Source: Streptomyces albicerus (lineage in GTDB: Bacteria > Actinomycetota > Actinomycetes > Streptomycetales > Streptomycetaceae). From it: 32,616 nucleotides of DNA. This document shows positions 1 to 8,230 of this stretch, piece by piece. The stretch lies in assembly GCF_008905045.1 (NCBI RefSeq), contig NZ_VWMY01000096.1:1-32616 (forward strand), in the 5' to 3' direction. A program made the translations under genes and the position numbers. A model generated the notes under the pieces. That model worked only from the letters and a program-made list of their open reading frames with translations. It did not search any database and was not told the DNA's origin. Position 1 is the first letter of the stretch. Each line of letters starts with the position of its first letter.

Positions 1-2
1 CG

Positions 3-359
3 CTGCTCTGGCATGCCGACCCGAGCACGCAGCCCACCCGGCGCCCGCACCCCAACGCCGGGTACCTGGTGCGCGGGGTGGACGAGACGCTCGAGCATGT
101 CGCGGCCGGCCGAGGCATCTCGTTCCTGGCCCGTTCGGCGACCGTGTTCTACGCACATCCGGAAGTCGTCTATGTGCCCATCCCGGATCTGGCGCCCGAC
201 CAGGTGTACCTCGCGGCGGCGGCATCGCGCACCTCGCCACTGGTCGATGACTTCTTCACCGCGGCTCAGGTGACGGCCGAGATCACGGCAGAATGCGGGA
301 ACTATGAAATGTGGCAGCTTGGAAGCGATGCCGTTTCACAGCGGCCGCTTCCAGGATGA
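3..359 (+). CDS. LysR-family regulator, C-terminal fragment (5' end outside window)
   Basis: The reading frame is open from the window edge and gives about 118 residues ending at TGA. The middle reads GYLVRGVDETLEHVAAGRGI, then FLARSATVFYAHPEVVYVPI and a DDFFTAA segment. This is the usual end of a LysR substrate-binding domain, where an effector modulates DNA binding. The N-terminal winged helix is off the window. The last 25 or so residues, after FFTAAQ, do not look like the family and coincide with a drop in GC, so the native C-terminus may have been replaced when foreign DNA joined here. The target gene cannot be told from this window. Confidence 0.8.
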   Translation: MLWHADPSTQPTRRPHPNAGYLVRGVDETLEHVAAGRGISFLARSATVFYAHPEVVYVPIPDLAPDQVYLAAAASRTSPLVDDFFTAAQVTAEITAECGNYEMWQLGSDAVSQRPLPG

Positions 360-465
360 TGAAAATCATGATCTCGTTGAAGTCGTCAAAGGCATTCTCG
401 ATCAATTCCGCGAGACACTTCCACTCCTCGATCTCAATCTCAATCTCAATCTCAACTCGAGCTGA
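304..465 (+). CDS. Possible small ORF, 53 residues, ending in a Leu-Asn repeat
   Basis: An ATG preceded by GCGGGAACT opens a 53-residue frame that overlaps the end of the LysR gene. A second ATG lies at 328. The product has an acidic amphipathic middle (DLVEVVKGILDQFRETLPLL) and ends with DLNLNLNLNSS. Codon use has lower GC than the neighbours. The layout (helical leader, short repetitive tail) is reminiscent of a peptide precursor, but no modifying enzyme is next to it. The Leu-Asn tail comes from a CTCAAT hexanucleotide repeat, so it may be only a simple repeat in mobile-element debris. I do not recognise the product. Confidence 0.25.
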   Translation: MKCGSLEAMPFHSGRFQDDENHDLVEVVKGILDQFRETLPLLDLNLNLNLNSS

Positions 466-584
466 GTCTGAGCAAGCCCGTATTCGCGCCTCCCAAGGGT
501 GAGTACGAGGCCGCTCGTGAACACGGCATGCACGCCCTCCGGCACTTCTACGCTTCCGTTCTCTTGGAAGATCCTGGGCACTGA
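456..584 (+). pseudogene. Tyrosine recombinase (integrase) relic with the H-x-x-R box
   Basis: This frame reads KPVFAPPKGEYEAAREHGMH followed by ALRHFYASVLLEDPGH and a stop. HALRHFYASVLL is the box II core (His-x-x-Arg) of actinobacterial phage/ICE integrases. Family members normally continue through the LGH segment to the nucleophilic Tyr, but here the frame stops right after the core. No start, N-terminal domain or catalytic Tyr is present, so this is a remnant of an integrated element. It explains the low-GC, repetitive DNA on its left. Confidence 0.7.
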
Positions 585-601
585 GGGCCCACAGTGGGCC
601 C
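585..601. repeat. Perfect 8-bp inverted repeat after the integrase relic
   Basis: GGGCCCAC, one base, GTGGGCCC. It lies directly behind the relic's stop codon. It may be an old terminator or recombination-site arm. There is no T tract. Confidence 0.5.
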
Positions 602-612
602 AGACCATGAAA

Positions 613-651
613 ACGCCCCTGAGCCGCGCTATGTGCGCAGGTCAGGGGCGT
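613..651 (-). terminator. Rho-independent terminator of gpmA
   Basis: A perfect 10-bp inverted repeat (ACGCCCCTGA / TCAGGGGCGT) with a smaller inner GCGC stem lies 12 bases past the gpmA stop. Read on the minus strand it is followed by TTTT. Confidence 0.75.
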
Positions 652-662
652 GATCGCAAACC

Positions 663-1424
663 CTACTTCTTCTTGCCCTGGTTCTTCACAGCCTCGATGG
701 CCGCCGCGGCGGCCTCCGGGTCGAGGTAGGTCCCCCCGGGGTTCACCGGCTTGAAGTCGCTGTCGAGCTCGTACGACAGCGGGATGCCCGTCGGGATGTT
801 GAGGCCCGCGATGTCGGTGTCCGAGACGCCGTCGAGGTGCTTGACGAGGGCGCGGAGGGAGTTGCCGTGGGCGGCGACGAGGACCGTGCGGCCGGCCAGG
901 AGGTCCGGGACGATGCCGTCGTACCAGTAGGGGAGCATGCGGACGACGACGTCCTTCAGGCACTCCGTGCGGGGGCGGAGCTCCGGCGGGATGGACGCGT
1001 AGCGCGGGTCGTCGCTCTGCGAGAACTCCGTGCCGTCCTCGAGCGGGGGCGGCGGGGTGTCGTACGAGCGGCGCCACAGCATGAACTGCTCCTCGCCGAA
1101 CTCCGCGAGGGTCTGCGCCTTGTCCTTGCCCTGGAGGGCGCCGTAGTGGCGCTCGTTCAGGCGCCAGCTGCGGTGGACCGGGATCCAGAGGCGGTCGGCG
1201 GACTCCAGCGCCAGCTGCGCGGTGCGGATCGCGCGCTTCTGGAGGGAGGTGTGGACCACGTCGGGCAGCAGGCCGGCGTCCCCCAGCAGCTCACCGCCGC
1301 GGACTGCCTCCTTCTCGCCCTTTTCGTTGAGATTGACGTCCACCCAGCCGGTGAACAGGTTCTTCGCGTTCCATTCGCTCTCGCCGTGGCGGAGGAGGAT
1401 CAGCTTGTACGGTGCGTCGGCCAT
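663..1424 (-). CDS. gpmA: 2,3-bisphosphoglycerate-dependent phosphoglycerate mutase
   Basis: Interconverts 3- and 2-phosphoglycerate in glycolysis and gluconeogenesis in the cytoplasm. The 253-residue product has the usual length of the dPGM family. The phosphohistidine motif LLRHGESEWN gives His13, LNERHYGALQGK carries Glu91, and the second histidine is in VAAHGNSLRAL (His186). WVDVNLNEKG and GLNIPTGIPL are also typical. The ATG at 1424 follows CGGAGCC on the minus strand, a short-spaced ribosome binding site. The gene stands alone, with its own terminator downstream. In actinobacteria it commonly lies near mshA and a YbjN gene, as it does here after an interruption. Confidence 0.97.
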   Translation of the reverse strand: MADAPYKLILLRHGESEWNAKNLFTGWVDVNLNEKGEKEAVRGGELLGDAGLLPDVVHTSLQKRAIRTAQLALESADRLWIPVHRSWRLNERHYGALQGKDKAQTLAEFGEEQFMLWRRSYDTPPPPLEDGTEFSQSDDPRYASIPPELRPRTECLKDVVVRMLPYWYDGIVPDLLAGRTVLVAAHGNSLRALVKHLDGVSDTDIAGLNIPTGIPLSYELDSDFKPVNPGGTYLDPEAAAAAIEAVKNQGKKK

Positions 1425-1577
1425 GGCTCCGAGCGTAATAGACGCGCTCCTCCCCTCGCTCGCCTGCCCGGAAGCCGGACACTTGACGGCTTCTGTTAAT
1501 TGGGTGGCCGCCGCCGGACCCGCATTCGTAAGTTGTGCCTGCCGTCTGAGCCGCTTACTTGTACATGGGGGTCCCCG

Positions 1578-2858
1578 ATGTCACTCACGTCGATGAGACG
1601 TGCCGTCCGCGAGACCGTCTCGGGGCTCCCCCGCGAGTTCTGGTGGCTGTGGACCAGCACCCTCGTCAACCGGCTCGGTGCCTTCGTCGCCACCTTCATG
1701 GCCCTCTATCTCACGCTCGACCGCGGCTACTCCGCCTCGTACGCGGGACTCGTCGCCGCGCTGCACGGGCTCGGCGGTGTCATCTCCTCCCTCGGCGCGG
1801 GCGTCATGACGGACCGGCTCGGGCGGCGGCCCACCCTCCTGATCGCCCAGTCGTCGACGGCAGTCTCCGTGGCGCTGCTCGGTTTGATGCAGCACCCGTT
1901 CGCCATCGCCGCCGTCGCCTTCCTCGTCGGCATGGCCTCCAACGCCTCCCGCCCCGCCGTGCAGGCGATGATGGCCGACATCGTCCGGCCCGAGGACCGC
2001 GTCCGGGCCTTCTCCCTCAACTACTGGGCGATCAACCTCGGGTTCGCGGTCTCCTCCACGGCGGCCGGGTTCATCGCCGAGTTCAGCTACCTCGCCGGGT
2101 TCCTCATTGAGGCCGGGATGACGATGGCCTGCGCGGTCGTCGTCTTCGCGAAGCTGCCCGAGTCCCGGCCCGAGCGAATCCGCAAGGAGACCGACGAGCC
2201 CGAGGTCGGCCTGGGGACCGTCCTGCGCGACGGGCGCTTCATGGGCGTCGTCGGACTGTCCTTCCTCGTCGCGCTGATCATCCAGCAGGCGTTCGTGGGA
2301 CTGCCCGTGGCGATGGGGCAGGCCGGGTTCACGCCCGCCGACTACGGCATGGCGGTCGCCGTCAACGGCGTCCTCATCGTCGCCCTGCAGATCCCGGTCA
2401 CCCGTTTCATCGAGCACCGGGACCCGGGACGCCTGCTCGTCCTCTCGTCCCTCCTCGCCGGATACGGGTTCGGGCTCACCGCGTTCGCCGGCTCGGTCGG
2501 CGTCTTCGCGCTCACGGTCTGCGTCTGGACCCTCGCCGAGATCGTCAACGCCCCCACCCAGACGAGCCTCGTCGTCCGCCTCTCCCCCACCCACGGCCGC
2601 GGCCGCTACCAGGGCATGTACACCATGTCCTGGTCCGCGGCCGCCCTCGTCGCGCCCCTGATGTCCGGTTTCGTCATCGACCGGTACGGGGCGGAGTGGC
2701 TGTGGGGCATGTGCGCGGTCATCGGCACGGCGACCGGGGCGGGGTACGGGGCGCTGATGCGGCGGCTGCCGGCCGAGGAGCCCGTCGTCGAGGCCCCTGT
2801 GACCGCGAAGCCCGAGGTCAGCGCGGCCCAGCAAGAGCTCGGGGGATCACTCAAGTGA
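1578..2858 (+). CDS. MFS transporter, DHA (drug:H+ antiporter) type
   Basis: A 426-residue membrane protein with about 12 hydrophobic segments. The first loop holds motif A (GVMTDRLGRRPTLL, roughly residues 78-91) of the major facilitator superfamily, which fits proton-driven efflux of small molecules. The substrate cannot be told. The ATG at 1578 is preceded by a G-rich stretch and starts right before MRRAVRETVSGLPREFWWLW. An upstream GTG at 1500 would add 26 poorly conserved-looking residues, so I do not use it. The gene is divergent from gpmA with about 150 bp between them, and its end lies 13 bp from the converging DUF2000 gene. Confidence 0.85.
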   Translation: MSLTSMRRAVRETVSGLPREFWWLWTSTLVNRLGAFVATFMALYLTLDRGYSASYAGLVAALHGLGGVISSLGAGVMTDRLGRRPTLLIAQSSTAVSVALLGLMQHPFAIAAVAFLVGMASNASRPAVQAMMADIVRPEDRVRAFSLNYWAINLGFAVSSTAAGFIAEFSYLAGFLIEAGMTMACAVVVFAKLPESRPERIRKETDEPEVGLGTVLRDGRFMGVVGLSFLVALIIQQAFVGLPVAMGQAGFTPADYGMAVAVNGVLIVALQIPVTRFIEHRDPGRLLVLSSLLAGYGFGLTAFAGSVGVFALTVCVWTLAEIVNAPTQTSLVVRLSPTHGRGRYQGMYTMSWSAAALVAPLMSGFVIDRYGAEWLWGMCAVIGTATGAGYGALMRRLPAEEPVVEAPVTAKPEVSAAQQELGGSLK

Positions 2859-2871
2859 CTCAGCGGATCGC

Positions 2872-3297
2872 TCAGGGGTGCATCCGCGCGCCCTTGAGCA
2901 CCTTGTCCACCGCGTTGCGCGGTCCGTACACCGCGAGCCCCACCAGATCCAGTTCCGCGGTCGGGACGGCCCGTACCGCCGCCCGGTTGTCGCGGTCGTT
3001 GCCGGTGGTGAACAGGTCGGAGGTGAAGAGCGCGCGGGGCAGGGCCCGGGACAGGGTCCGGGTGTGGGCCGCGGTCAGCAGCTCCTTCGTGCCCTCGAAG
3101 ACCAGTACCGGCTGCCGGAACATCGGCAGATAGCCGATGCCGTCGGCGTCCTCGTACGGCTCTCCGATCACCTCGGGCACGGACGATCCAAGACCGCTGA
3201 CGAGAAACGCGGTCACGTTCAGCCGCTGCCACGGCTCCAGGTCCTCCCGCAGCAGGACGGCGATCTTGGTGTCGAAGCGAATGGGTTCAGCGTTCAT
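2872..3297 (-). CDS. DUF2000 family protein
   Basis: A 141-residue soluble protein starting MNAEPIRFDTKIAVLLREDL, with GYLPMFRQPVLVFEG in the middle and TSDLFTTGNDRDNRAAV near the end. This pattern (KIAVLLREDL, then a P-hydroxyl-hydrophobic core) is that of DUF2000, a small alpha/beta family of unknown biochemical function. It starts 49 bp from the start of an AraC-type regulator on the other strand, so the two probably share a promoter region and the regulator probably controls it. No catalytic residues are known to me. Confidence 0.75.
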   Translation of the reverse strand: MNAEPIRFDTKIAVLLREDLEPWQRLNVTAFLVSGLGSSVPEVIGEPYEDADGIGYLPMFRQPVLVFEGTKELLTAAHTRTLSRALPRALFTSDLFTTGNDRDNRAAVRAVPTAELDLVGLAVYGPRNAVDKVLKGARMHP

Positions 3298-3346
3298 GCA
3301 CTGAGACTGCCGATCCCCGTACGCCCCCGTCTTGTACGTTCTTTGC

Positions 3347-4147
3347 ATGGTGGCCCAGCGTGAAGTCTCCGCGTGGCGCCCGCGCGTACCGGGTGTCGTG
3401 GAGGTCTTCCACGCCCACTTCACGGAGTACGCGTATCCGATGCACGTACACGACGCGTGGACCCTGCTGATCGTCGACGCCGGCGCCGTACGGTACGACC
3501 TCGACCGGCACGAGCACGGCACCCCGCACGACACGGTCTCGCTGCTGCCGCCGCACGTCCCGCACAACGGCTCGCCGGTCACCCCGTACGGCTTCCGCAA
3601 GCGGGTGCTGTACCTGGACCTCACCCGGCTCGACGAGACCTACATCGGCGCGGCCGTGGACACCCCGGACCTCGTCGACCCCGTGCTGCGCCACCGCGTC
3701 GGGCAGCTGCACACCGCCCTGGCCCACCCCGGCGACGAACTCGAGGCGGAGAGCAGGCTGACCCTGATCGGCGAGCGGCTGCGCGGTCATCTCCGACCGC
3801 GGACGGCGGGCGATCCTCCGCATCGCCCCGACCGCACCGTCGCCCACCGCCTGCGCGAACTCCTCGACGAGCGGCTCCTCCAGGGCGTGAACCTGGAGGA
3901 GGCCGCACGTCTCGTGCACGCCCACCCGGCGCACCTGGTCCGGGCGTTCAGCGGCGCCTTCGGCATCCCGCCGCACCAGTACCTGATGTCCCGCCGGGTC
4001 GACCTCGCCCGCCGCCTCCTCCTGGAGGGCCGCGCGCCGGGCGAGGTGGCGACGGAGACCGGCTTCTACGACCAGTCGCATCTGACCCGCCACTTCAAGC
4101 GGCTCGTCGGGGTGGCTCCCGGGCGCTACCGCGTCAGCTCGCGCTGA
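3347..4147 (+). CDS. AraC-family transcriptional regulator
   Basis: A 266-residue DNA-binding regulator. The N-terminal half is a cupin-like sensor (HAHFTEYAYPMHVHDAWTLL, then LLPPHVPHNG). The C-terminal 100 residues hold two helix-turn-helix units: LLQGVNLEEAARLVHAHPAH followed by LVRAFSGAFGIPPHQYL, and APGEVATETGFYDQSHLTRH with HFKRLVGVAPGRYR. I chose the ATG at 3347; a TTG at 3332 is possible. It is divergent from the DUF2000 gene. Its 3' end overlaps the converging beta-helix gene by 22 bp. Histidine-rich cupin sensors of this class bind small ligands, here unknown. Confidence 0.88.
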   Translation: MVAQREVSAWRPRVPGVVEVFHAHFTEYAYPMHVHDAWTLLIVDAGAVRYDLDRHEHGTPHDTVSLLPPHVPHNGSPVTPYGFRKRVLYLDLTRLDETYIGAAVDTPDLVDPVLRHRVGQLHTALAHPGDELEAESRLTLIGERLRGHLRPRTAGDPPHRPDRTVAHRLRELLDERLLQGVNLEEAARLVHAHPAHLVRAFSGAFGIPPHQYLMSRRVDLARRLLLEGRAPGEVATETGFYDQSHLTRHFKRLVGVAPGRYRVSSR

Positions 4148-5889
4148 GCGTCGTACAGGTTCCGCGGGCGTACGGCGTCCGTCGTCCCGTACAGCTCCAG
4201 GCGGGAGTGGAGGTCTCCGGAGAAGTCCGGTACATCGATCTGGTCGAACTCCGTCACCTCGTTGATGCCGACCGTGGCGCTGTACGGGGCAAGGCCGTCG
4301 ATCTTCATCAGGCCTGCGCGGGCGTTGGTGACCCGGATGTTCCAGTGGGCGAAACGGGCGCCGAAGAGCGGTCCCGCGCTCGCGTCCCCGCCGTGGCGGC
4401 CGTTGTTGGTGACCGTGATGTCGGTGCGGACGTTCGCGAAGGGCATGCCGCGGTGGGAGTCGAAGGTGCCCATGCGCATGTCGCCGCGGGACCAGACGTT
4501 GTAGGAGGAGAGGCCCTCTACGTTGATGCCGTGGAGCTGGGTGCCTGCCGGGGCCGAGGCCGTGCGCTGCTCGATCGTGAAGCGGTCGACGAGGTTGTCG
4601 TGCGAGCCCTCGCGGCAGAAGTACGGGTGGTGCGCACCCCGGCCCGCGACCCGGGTGTCGCGCAGGGTGCAGGCCGAGGCGGCCACCAGACCGAAGCCGT
4701 TGTCCACATGCCGTACGACGACGTCGTCGGCCCAGCAGTCGTACGCGCACTGGAAGGTGACGCCGTTGTAGCCCTGGTCGAGGAGATGCGGTGACTGCGG
4801 GGTCTCGACGGCTTCGAGGGTCAGGCCCTCCACGCCCGAGCCGGTGAGCGCCTCCACGTGCGTGGTCAGACGCGGGTCCCACTCCGGGCGTACGTCGAGC
4901 GGGAGCGGGCGCTCCAGGGTGACCTTCGTGCCCTGCACGCGCGCGATGCGCACGGGCCACTCGTACGGGACGTAGCTGGTCAACTTCGTCTTGTCGTCCC
5001 AGTGGTACGCCTCCGGGCCCGGGCCGCCGCCCGCCATGTGCTCCAGGAGAGTGTGGCCGGCGTCGTCGGCGAGGCGGAGGAGGACGAGCCGGCCGGGTCG
5101 CAGTCGCGAGGAGTCCGCGACCTTCACCGACCAGGAACCGCGGCCCGCGGGCTCGACCGTCGTCAGCGTCTCCCACTCGTCCCGCTTGTTGCCCGTCCAG
5201 CCCTCGAAGGGCCATGCCTTCGCCCTGATCGCGGTCGTCAGGCTCGCGAAGCGGTCCGCCGGGCAGAACCAGAGGAGGCCGCCCGCCCATGACCACGACG
5301 ACTTGTCGCCGCCGTAACGCGACCCGTAGACGCCGATCAGCTCGGTGAGGTTCCGGGTGGCGTACAGCTTCGTACGGGCGCTGCCGGCGCCGCGCAGGAC
5401 GACGTTCGAGTGCCCGACGCGGATCAGGCCGTCGACGCGGTACGTGCCGGGCGGGATGAGAACCGTGCCGCCGCCGGCCCTTCCGGCGGCGGCGACGGCA
5501 CGGTTGATCGCGGGGGCGGAGTCGGCCGAACCGTCCGCGGTGGCGCCGTACGCGCGGACGTCGGCCACGACGGGGCGGCGGGGGAAGTGCGCCGCCCCGG
5601 CGCGGTGTCCGGCCCGGCCGACGTAGGGGATCTGCGGGTGCGTGAAGGGGGTGCGGGTGAACTCACGCCAGAGGGCGGGTACTTCGCCGGCGGGTACATC
5701 GCCCGTACTCGCGCTGTGGCCCGTACGTGCCTGGGGTCCGTTCTGCCAAAGGGGGGCGGCGTTCTGCCGGGCCGTGTTCTGCCGGGAGGTGGCGGCCGCC
5801 GCCGGGCCGCCGGTCGCGACGCCGGCCGCCGCGGCTGTCGCACTGCCGAGCAGGGCCCGTCTGGTGATGCCCTCGCAAGAGTCACTCAT
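4126..5889 (-). CDS. Tat-exported right-handed beta-helix protein (pectate-lyase superfamily)
   Basis: A 587-residue secreted protein. The N-terminus GITRRALLGSATAAAAGVAT has twin arginines at residues 10-11 followed by a hydrophobic stretch and an Ala-rich cleavage region, so export by Tat is likely. Residues around 115-190 (VRAYGATADGSADSAPAINR, then GGTVLIPPGTYRV) are the signature of the Pectate_lyase_3 / GH28-like beta-helix start. Later HGINVEGLSSYNVW and ITVTNNGRHGGDASAG look like helix coils. It may bind or cleave a polysaccharide, but no substrate can be named. The ATG at 5889 follows AAGGCGG with good spacing. An in-frame upstream start would spoil the signal peptide. Confidence 0.8.
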   Translation of the reverse strand: MSDSCEGITRRALLGSATAAAAGVATGGPAAAATSRQNTARQNAAPLWQNGPQARTGHSASTGDVPAGEVPALWREFTRTPFTHPQIPYVGRAGHRAGAAHFPRRPVVADVRAYGATADGSADSAPAINRAVAAAGRAGGGTVLIPPGTYRVDGLIRVGHSNVVLRGAGSARTKLYATRNLTELIGVYGSRYGGDKSSWSWAGGLLWFCPADRFASLTTAIRAKAWPFEGWTGNKRDEWETLTTVEPAGRGSWSVKVADSSRLRPGRLVLLRLADDAGHTLLEHMAGGGPGPEAYHWDDKTKLTSYVPYEWPVRIARVQGTKVTLERPLPLDVRPEWDPRLTTHVEALTGSGVEGLTLEAVETPQSPHLLDQGYNGVTFQCAYDCWADDVVVRHVDNGFGLVAASACTLRDTRVAGRGAHHPYFCREGSHDNLVDRFTIEQRTASAPAGTQLHGINVEGLSSYNVWSRGDMRMGTFDSHRGMPFANVRTDITVTNNGRHGGDASAGPLFGARFAHWNIRVTNARAGLMKIDGLAPYSATVGINEVTEFDQIDVPDFSGDLHSRLELYGTTDAVRPRNLYDAQRELTR

Positions 5890-5970
5890 GTCCGAACCGC
5901 CTTCCAGGGATGGGGACTTCCATGGATGTGGACGACGTTCAGATGTGCGTTGGCGGTGAGCATGACATGA

Positions 5971-5994
5971 CACCCTCGCATCGGGAAGAGGGTG
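5971..5994 (-). terminator. Hairpin downstream of the mshA-ybjN pair
   Basis: A 7-bp stem (CACCCTC / GAGGGTG) with a 10-base loop lies 31 bp past the stop of the YbjN gene. It may end that transcript. It also sits in the leader region of the beta-helix gene. No T tract is seen. Confidence 0.4.
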
Positions 5995-6024
5995 CGCGGA
6001 GGTTAGTTGGTATGGACTACTTGA

Positions 6025-6525
6025 TCAGTTGGTCGAACGCTGGGTCAGGTGACTGAACGCGTCCAGGTTGCGTGTGGACTCGCCGCGCGACACCCGCCAG
6101 GCGTACTCCTTGCGGATCGCGGACGCGAAACCGAGCTCGAGGAGAGTGTTGAAACCGCCGTCGGCTGCCTCCAGGACCGAGCCGAGCAGCCGGTCGATCT
6201 CGTCGGCGGTGACCGCGGCGAGGGGCAGCTTGCCTGCCACATATACGTCACCGAGAGGGTCGACGGCGTAACTCACGCCGTAGAGCTTGAGGTTGCGCTC
6301 GAGGAGCCAGCGGTGCACCCCGGTCTCGTTCTCGTCGGGGTGCCGGATCACGAAGGCGTTGAGCGACAGGGAGTGCCTGCCGACGATCAGCGAGACGGTC
6401 GTCGACAGCTTGCGGGTGCCGGGGAGCTTCACCACGAAATGGCCGGGCTTCGGACTCTCCCACTCGAGTTCGGCGTCCTTGAGGACCTCCTCGATGACCC
6501 GCGTCGCCCGCTCTACGTCAGCCAT
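6025..6525 (-). CDS. YbjN-domain protein
   Basis: A 166-residue protein: VIEEVLKDAELEWESPKPGH, then VSLIVGRHSLSLNAFVIRHP, then HRWLLERNLKLYGVSYAVDP. This is the YbjN domain, a fold related to type III secretion chaperones whose bacterial role is not settled. Its ATG overlaps the stop of mshA in the sequence ATGGCTGA (8 bp overlap), so translation is probably coupled. The same mshA-YbjN pairing is known from mycobacteria (Rv0486-Rv0487), which suggests a role linked to mycothiol or to the glycosyltransferase. That link is an inference. Confidence 0.85.
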   Translation of the reverse strand: MADVERATRVIEEVLKDAELEWESPKPGHFVVKLPGTRKLSTTVSLIVGRHSLSLNAFVIRHPDENETGVHRWLLERNLKLYGVSYAVDPLGDVYVAGKLPLAAVTADEIDRLLGSVLEAADGGFNTLLELGFASAIRKEYAWRVSRGESTRNLDAFSHLTQRSTN

Positions 6526-7855
6526 GGTGGGAGCGTACGCGACGCCGGTGCTCGTGCATCGCGGCCGTGTAGACGTCCGCCGTGCCGGCGGCGGCCGTGT
6601 CCCAGCCGAAGGATTTGGCGTGCCAGGCGGCGGCCGCCCCCATCCGGTCCGGGAGCGCGGGGTTGTCGGCGAAATCGCGCAGCACGCGCGCGTAGTCGAC
6701 GGGATTGTGGCCGGGCACCAGAAAGCCGGTCTCCTTGTGGCGCACCGCGACGGGCAGGCCGCCCACCGCGGCCGCGAGCACCGGTGTGCCCGCCGCCTGG
6801 GCCTCTATGGCGACGAGCCCGAACGACTCGCTGTAGGAGGGCATCACGAGGACGGACGCGGCCCGGAACCAGTCCGCGAGCTGGTCCTGGTCGACCGGCG
6901 GGCGGAAGCTCACGACGTCGGCGATGCCCAGCCGGGCGGCGAGTTTCTGCAGGCCCTCGGGCTTGGCGAGGCCGCTGCCGCTCGGACCGCCCACTACGGG
7001 GACGACGATCTTCGAACGGAGGTCGGGCCGCTCCTCCAGGAGCACGGCGACCGCGCGCAGCAGCACGTCGGGCGCCTTCAGGGGCTGGATGCGGCCCGCG
7101 AAGAGCGGTACCAGGGCGTCCTGGGGCAGGCCGAGCCGGGCGCGCGCGGCGGCGCGTCCGTCGGCCGGGCGGAAGCGCTCGAGGTTCACACCCGGGTGGA
7201 CGACCGCGACCTTGTCGGACTCGGCGTCGTAGTGGCGTACGAGCTCGTCGGCCTCTTCGGAGGTGTTGGCGATGAGGCGGTCGGCGGCGCGCACGATCTG
7301 GGTCTCGCCGATGACGCGGGCGGCGGGCTCGGGGGTGTCGCCCTCCGCCAGGGCCGCGTTCTTGACCTTCGCCATGGTGTGCATCGCGTGCACCAGGGGG
7401 GCGCCCCAGCGCTCGGCGGCCAGCCACCCGACATGACCGGAGAGCCAGTAGTGCGAGTGCACCAGGTCGTAGTAGCCGGGGCGGTGCCCGGCCCAGGCCT
7501 GCATCACGCCGTGCGTGAAGGCGCACAGCTGCGCGGGCAGGTCCTCCTTGGCGAGACCTTCGTACGGGCCGGCGTCCACATGGCGTACGAGAACGCCCGG
7601 CGCGAGCTCCACCTTGGGCGGCAGGGCCCCGGTGGTCGCGCGCGTGAAGATCTCGACCTCGATGTTGATCTCGGCGAGGCGCTGGGCCAGCTCCACGATG
7701 TATACGTTCATGCCGCCCGCGTCGCCGGTGCCCGGCTGGTGCAGCGGTGAGGTGTGCACGGAGAGCATCGCGACGCGGCGCGGCCTGCGGTGCAGCCTGA
7801 GCCTCGAAGTGGCCACCGTCGAGCGGCGCCCGAGCCTGCTCACGTACTGGCTCAC
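6518..7855 (-). CDS. mshA: D-inositol-3-phosphate glycosyltransferase, first step of mycothiol synthesis
   Basis: Transfers GlcNAc from UDP-GlcNAc to 1L-inositol 3-phosphate, starting synthesis of mycothiol, the main low-molecular-weight thiol of actinobacteria. The 445-residue product is a GT4 (GT-B) enzyme. The N-terminal domain has LHQPGTGDAGGMNVYIVELA, HSHYWLSGHVGWLA and HAMHTMAKVKN. The C-terminal domain has GRIQPLKAPDVLL, VVGGPSGSG and the ESFGLVAIEAQAAGTPVL nucleotide-sugar site. These match MshA rather than generic GT4 enzymes. The start is GTG at 7855, set by AAGGAGGA seven bases upstream. The gene overlaps the following YbjN gene. Confidence 0.95.
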   Translation of the reverse strand: MSQYVSRLGRRSTVATSRLRLHRRPRRVAMLSVHTSPLHQPGTGDAGGMNVYIVELAQRLAEINIEVEIFTRATTGALPPKVELAPGVLVRHVDAGPYEGLAKEDLPAQLCAFTHGVMQAWAGHRPGYYDLVHSHYWLSGHVGWLAAERWGAPLVHAMHTMAKVKNAALAEGDTPEPAARVIGETQIVRAADRLIANTSEEADELVRHYDAESDKVAVVHPGVNLERFRPADGRAAARARLGLPQDALVPLFAGRIQPLKAPDVLLRAVAVLLEERPDLRSKIVVPVVGGPSGSGLAKPEGLQKLAARLGIADVVSFRPPVDQDQLADWFRAASVLVMPSYSESFGLVAIEAQAAGTPVLAAAVGGLPVAVRHKETGFLVPGHNPVDYARVLRDFADNPALPDRMGAAAAWHAKSFGWDTAAAGTADVYTAAMHEHRRRVRSHHG

Positions 7856-7930
7856 GTGGCGTTCCTCCTTGCGACGGACCTTGCTGCGGGCATGCCTCAC
7901 GGAGGACGTGAAGCGCCCTCCAAGTCCTGG

Positions 7931-7957
7931 AACGCCGGAGGATCCCGCTCCATTTCC
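7931..7957 (-). promoter_or_regulatory. Possible SigR-type promoter of mshA
   Basis: On the minus strand GGAAA(T) is followed 18-19 bases later by GTT, close to the disulfide-stress sigma factor consensus GGAAT-N18-GTT. It lies about 75 bases before the mshA start. I recall that mshA is a SigR target in S. coelicolor, which fits. One -35 base deviates, so this is tentative. Confidence 0.35.
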
Positions 7958-8230
7958 TCTTTGCCGAATCATTACCGCTGGTCGCTCAACCGTTCGAGGT
8001 GGTGGTGCGTAGCGCTCAGGCTCACCAGACCGAGAGGCGAGGGCGTTCAGCCTGAGCGCCGAGGACCTTGCGAGTCCGAGCAGCCGAGGGGCTAGGAGCG
8101 CGGGGAGAGGAGGGGCTTGGGGGGCCGAGGGGCTTGGGGCGGTGGGGGGGCTTTGGGGCGGCGGGGAGGGCTGTGGGCCATGGGTCGGGAGTCGGGAGCC
8201 GAGGACCGGGAGCGCGGGACCGGGGACCGG
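7958..8230. other. Gene-free stretch upstream of mshA, G-rich
   Basis: No credible gene on either strand. The right half is a low-complexity stretch of GGGGAG/GGGCTT-like runs that leads into the 21-bp tandem repeats. Confidence 0.5.

Noticed and set aside
613..651. tRNA or attachment site next to the integrase relic
   Set aside because: No cloverleaf or tRNA 3' end is visible. The inverted repeat is better explained as the gpmA terminator.
1581..2834. Long minus-strand open frame opposite the MFS gene
   Set aside because: Asp/Gly/Arg-rich antisense shadow, a common artefact of high-GC DNA.
6000..6024. DasR-like (dre) site AGTTGGTATGGACTACT before the beta-helix gene
   Set aside because: Too many mismatches to the AGTGGTCTAGACCACT consensus to support.
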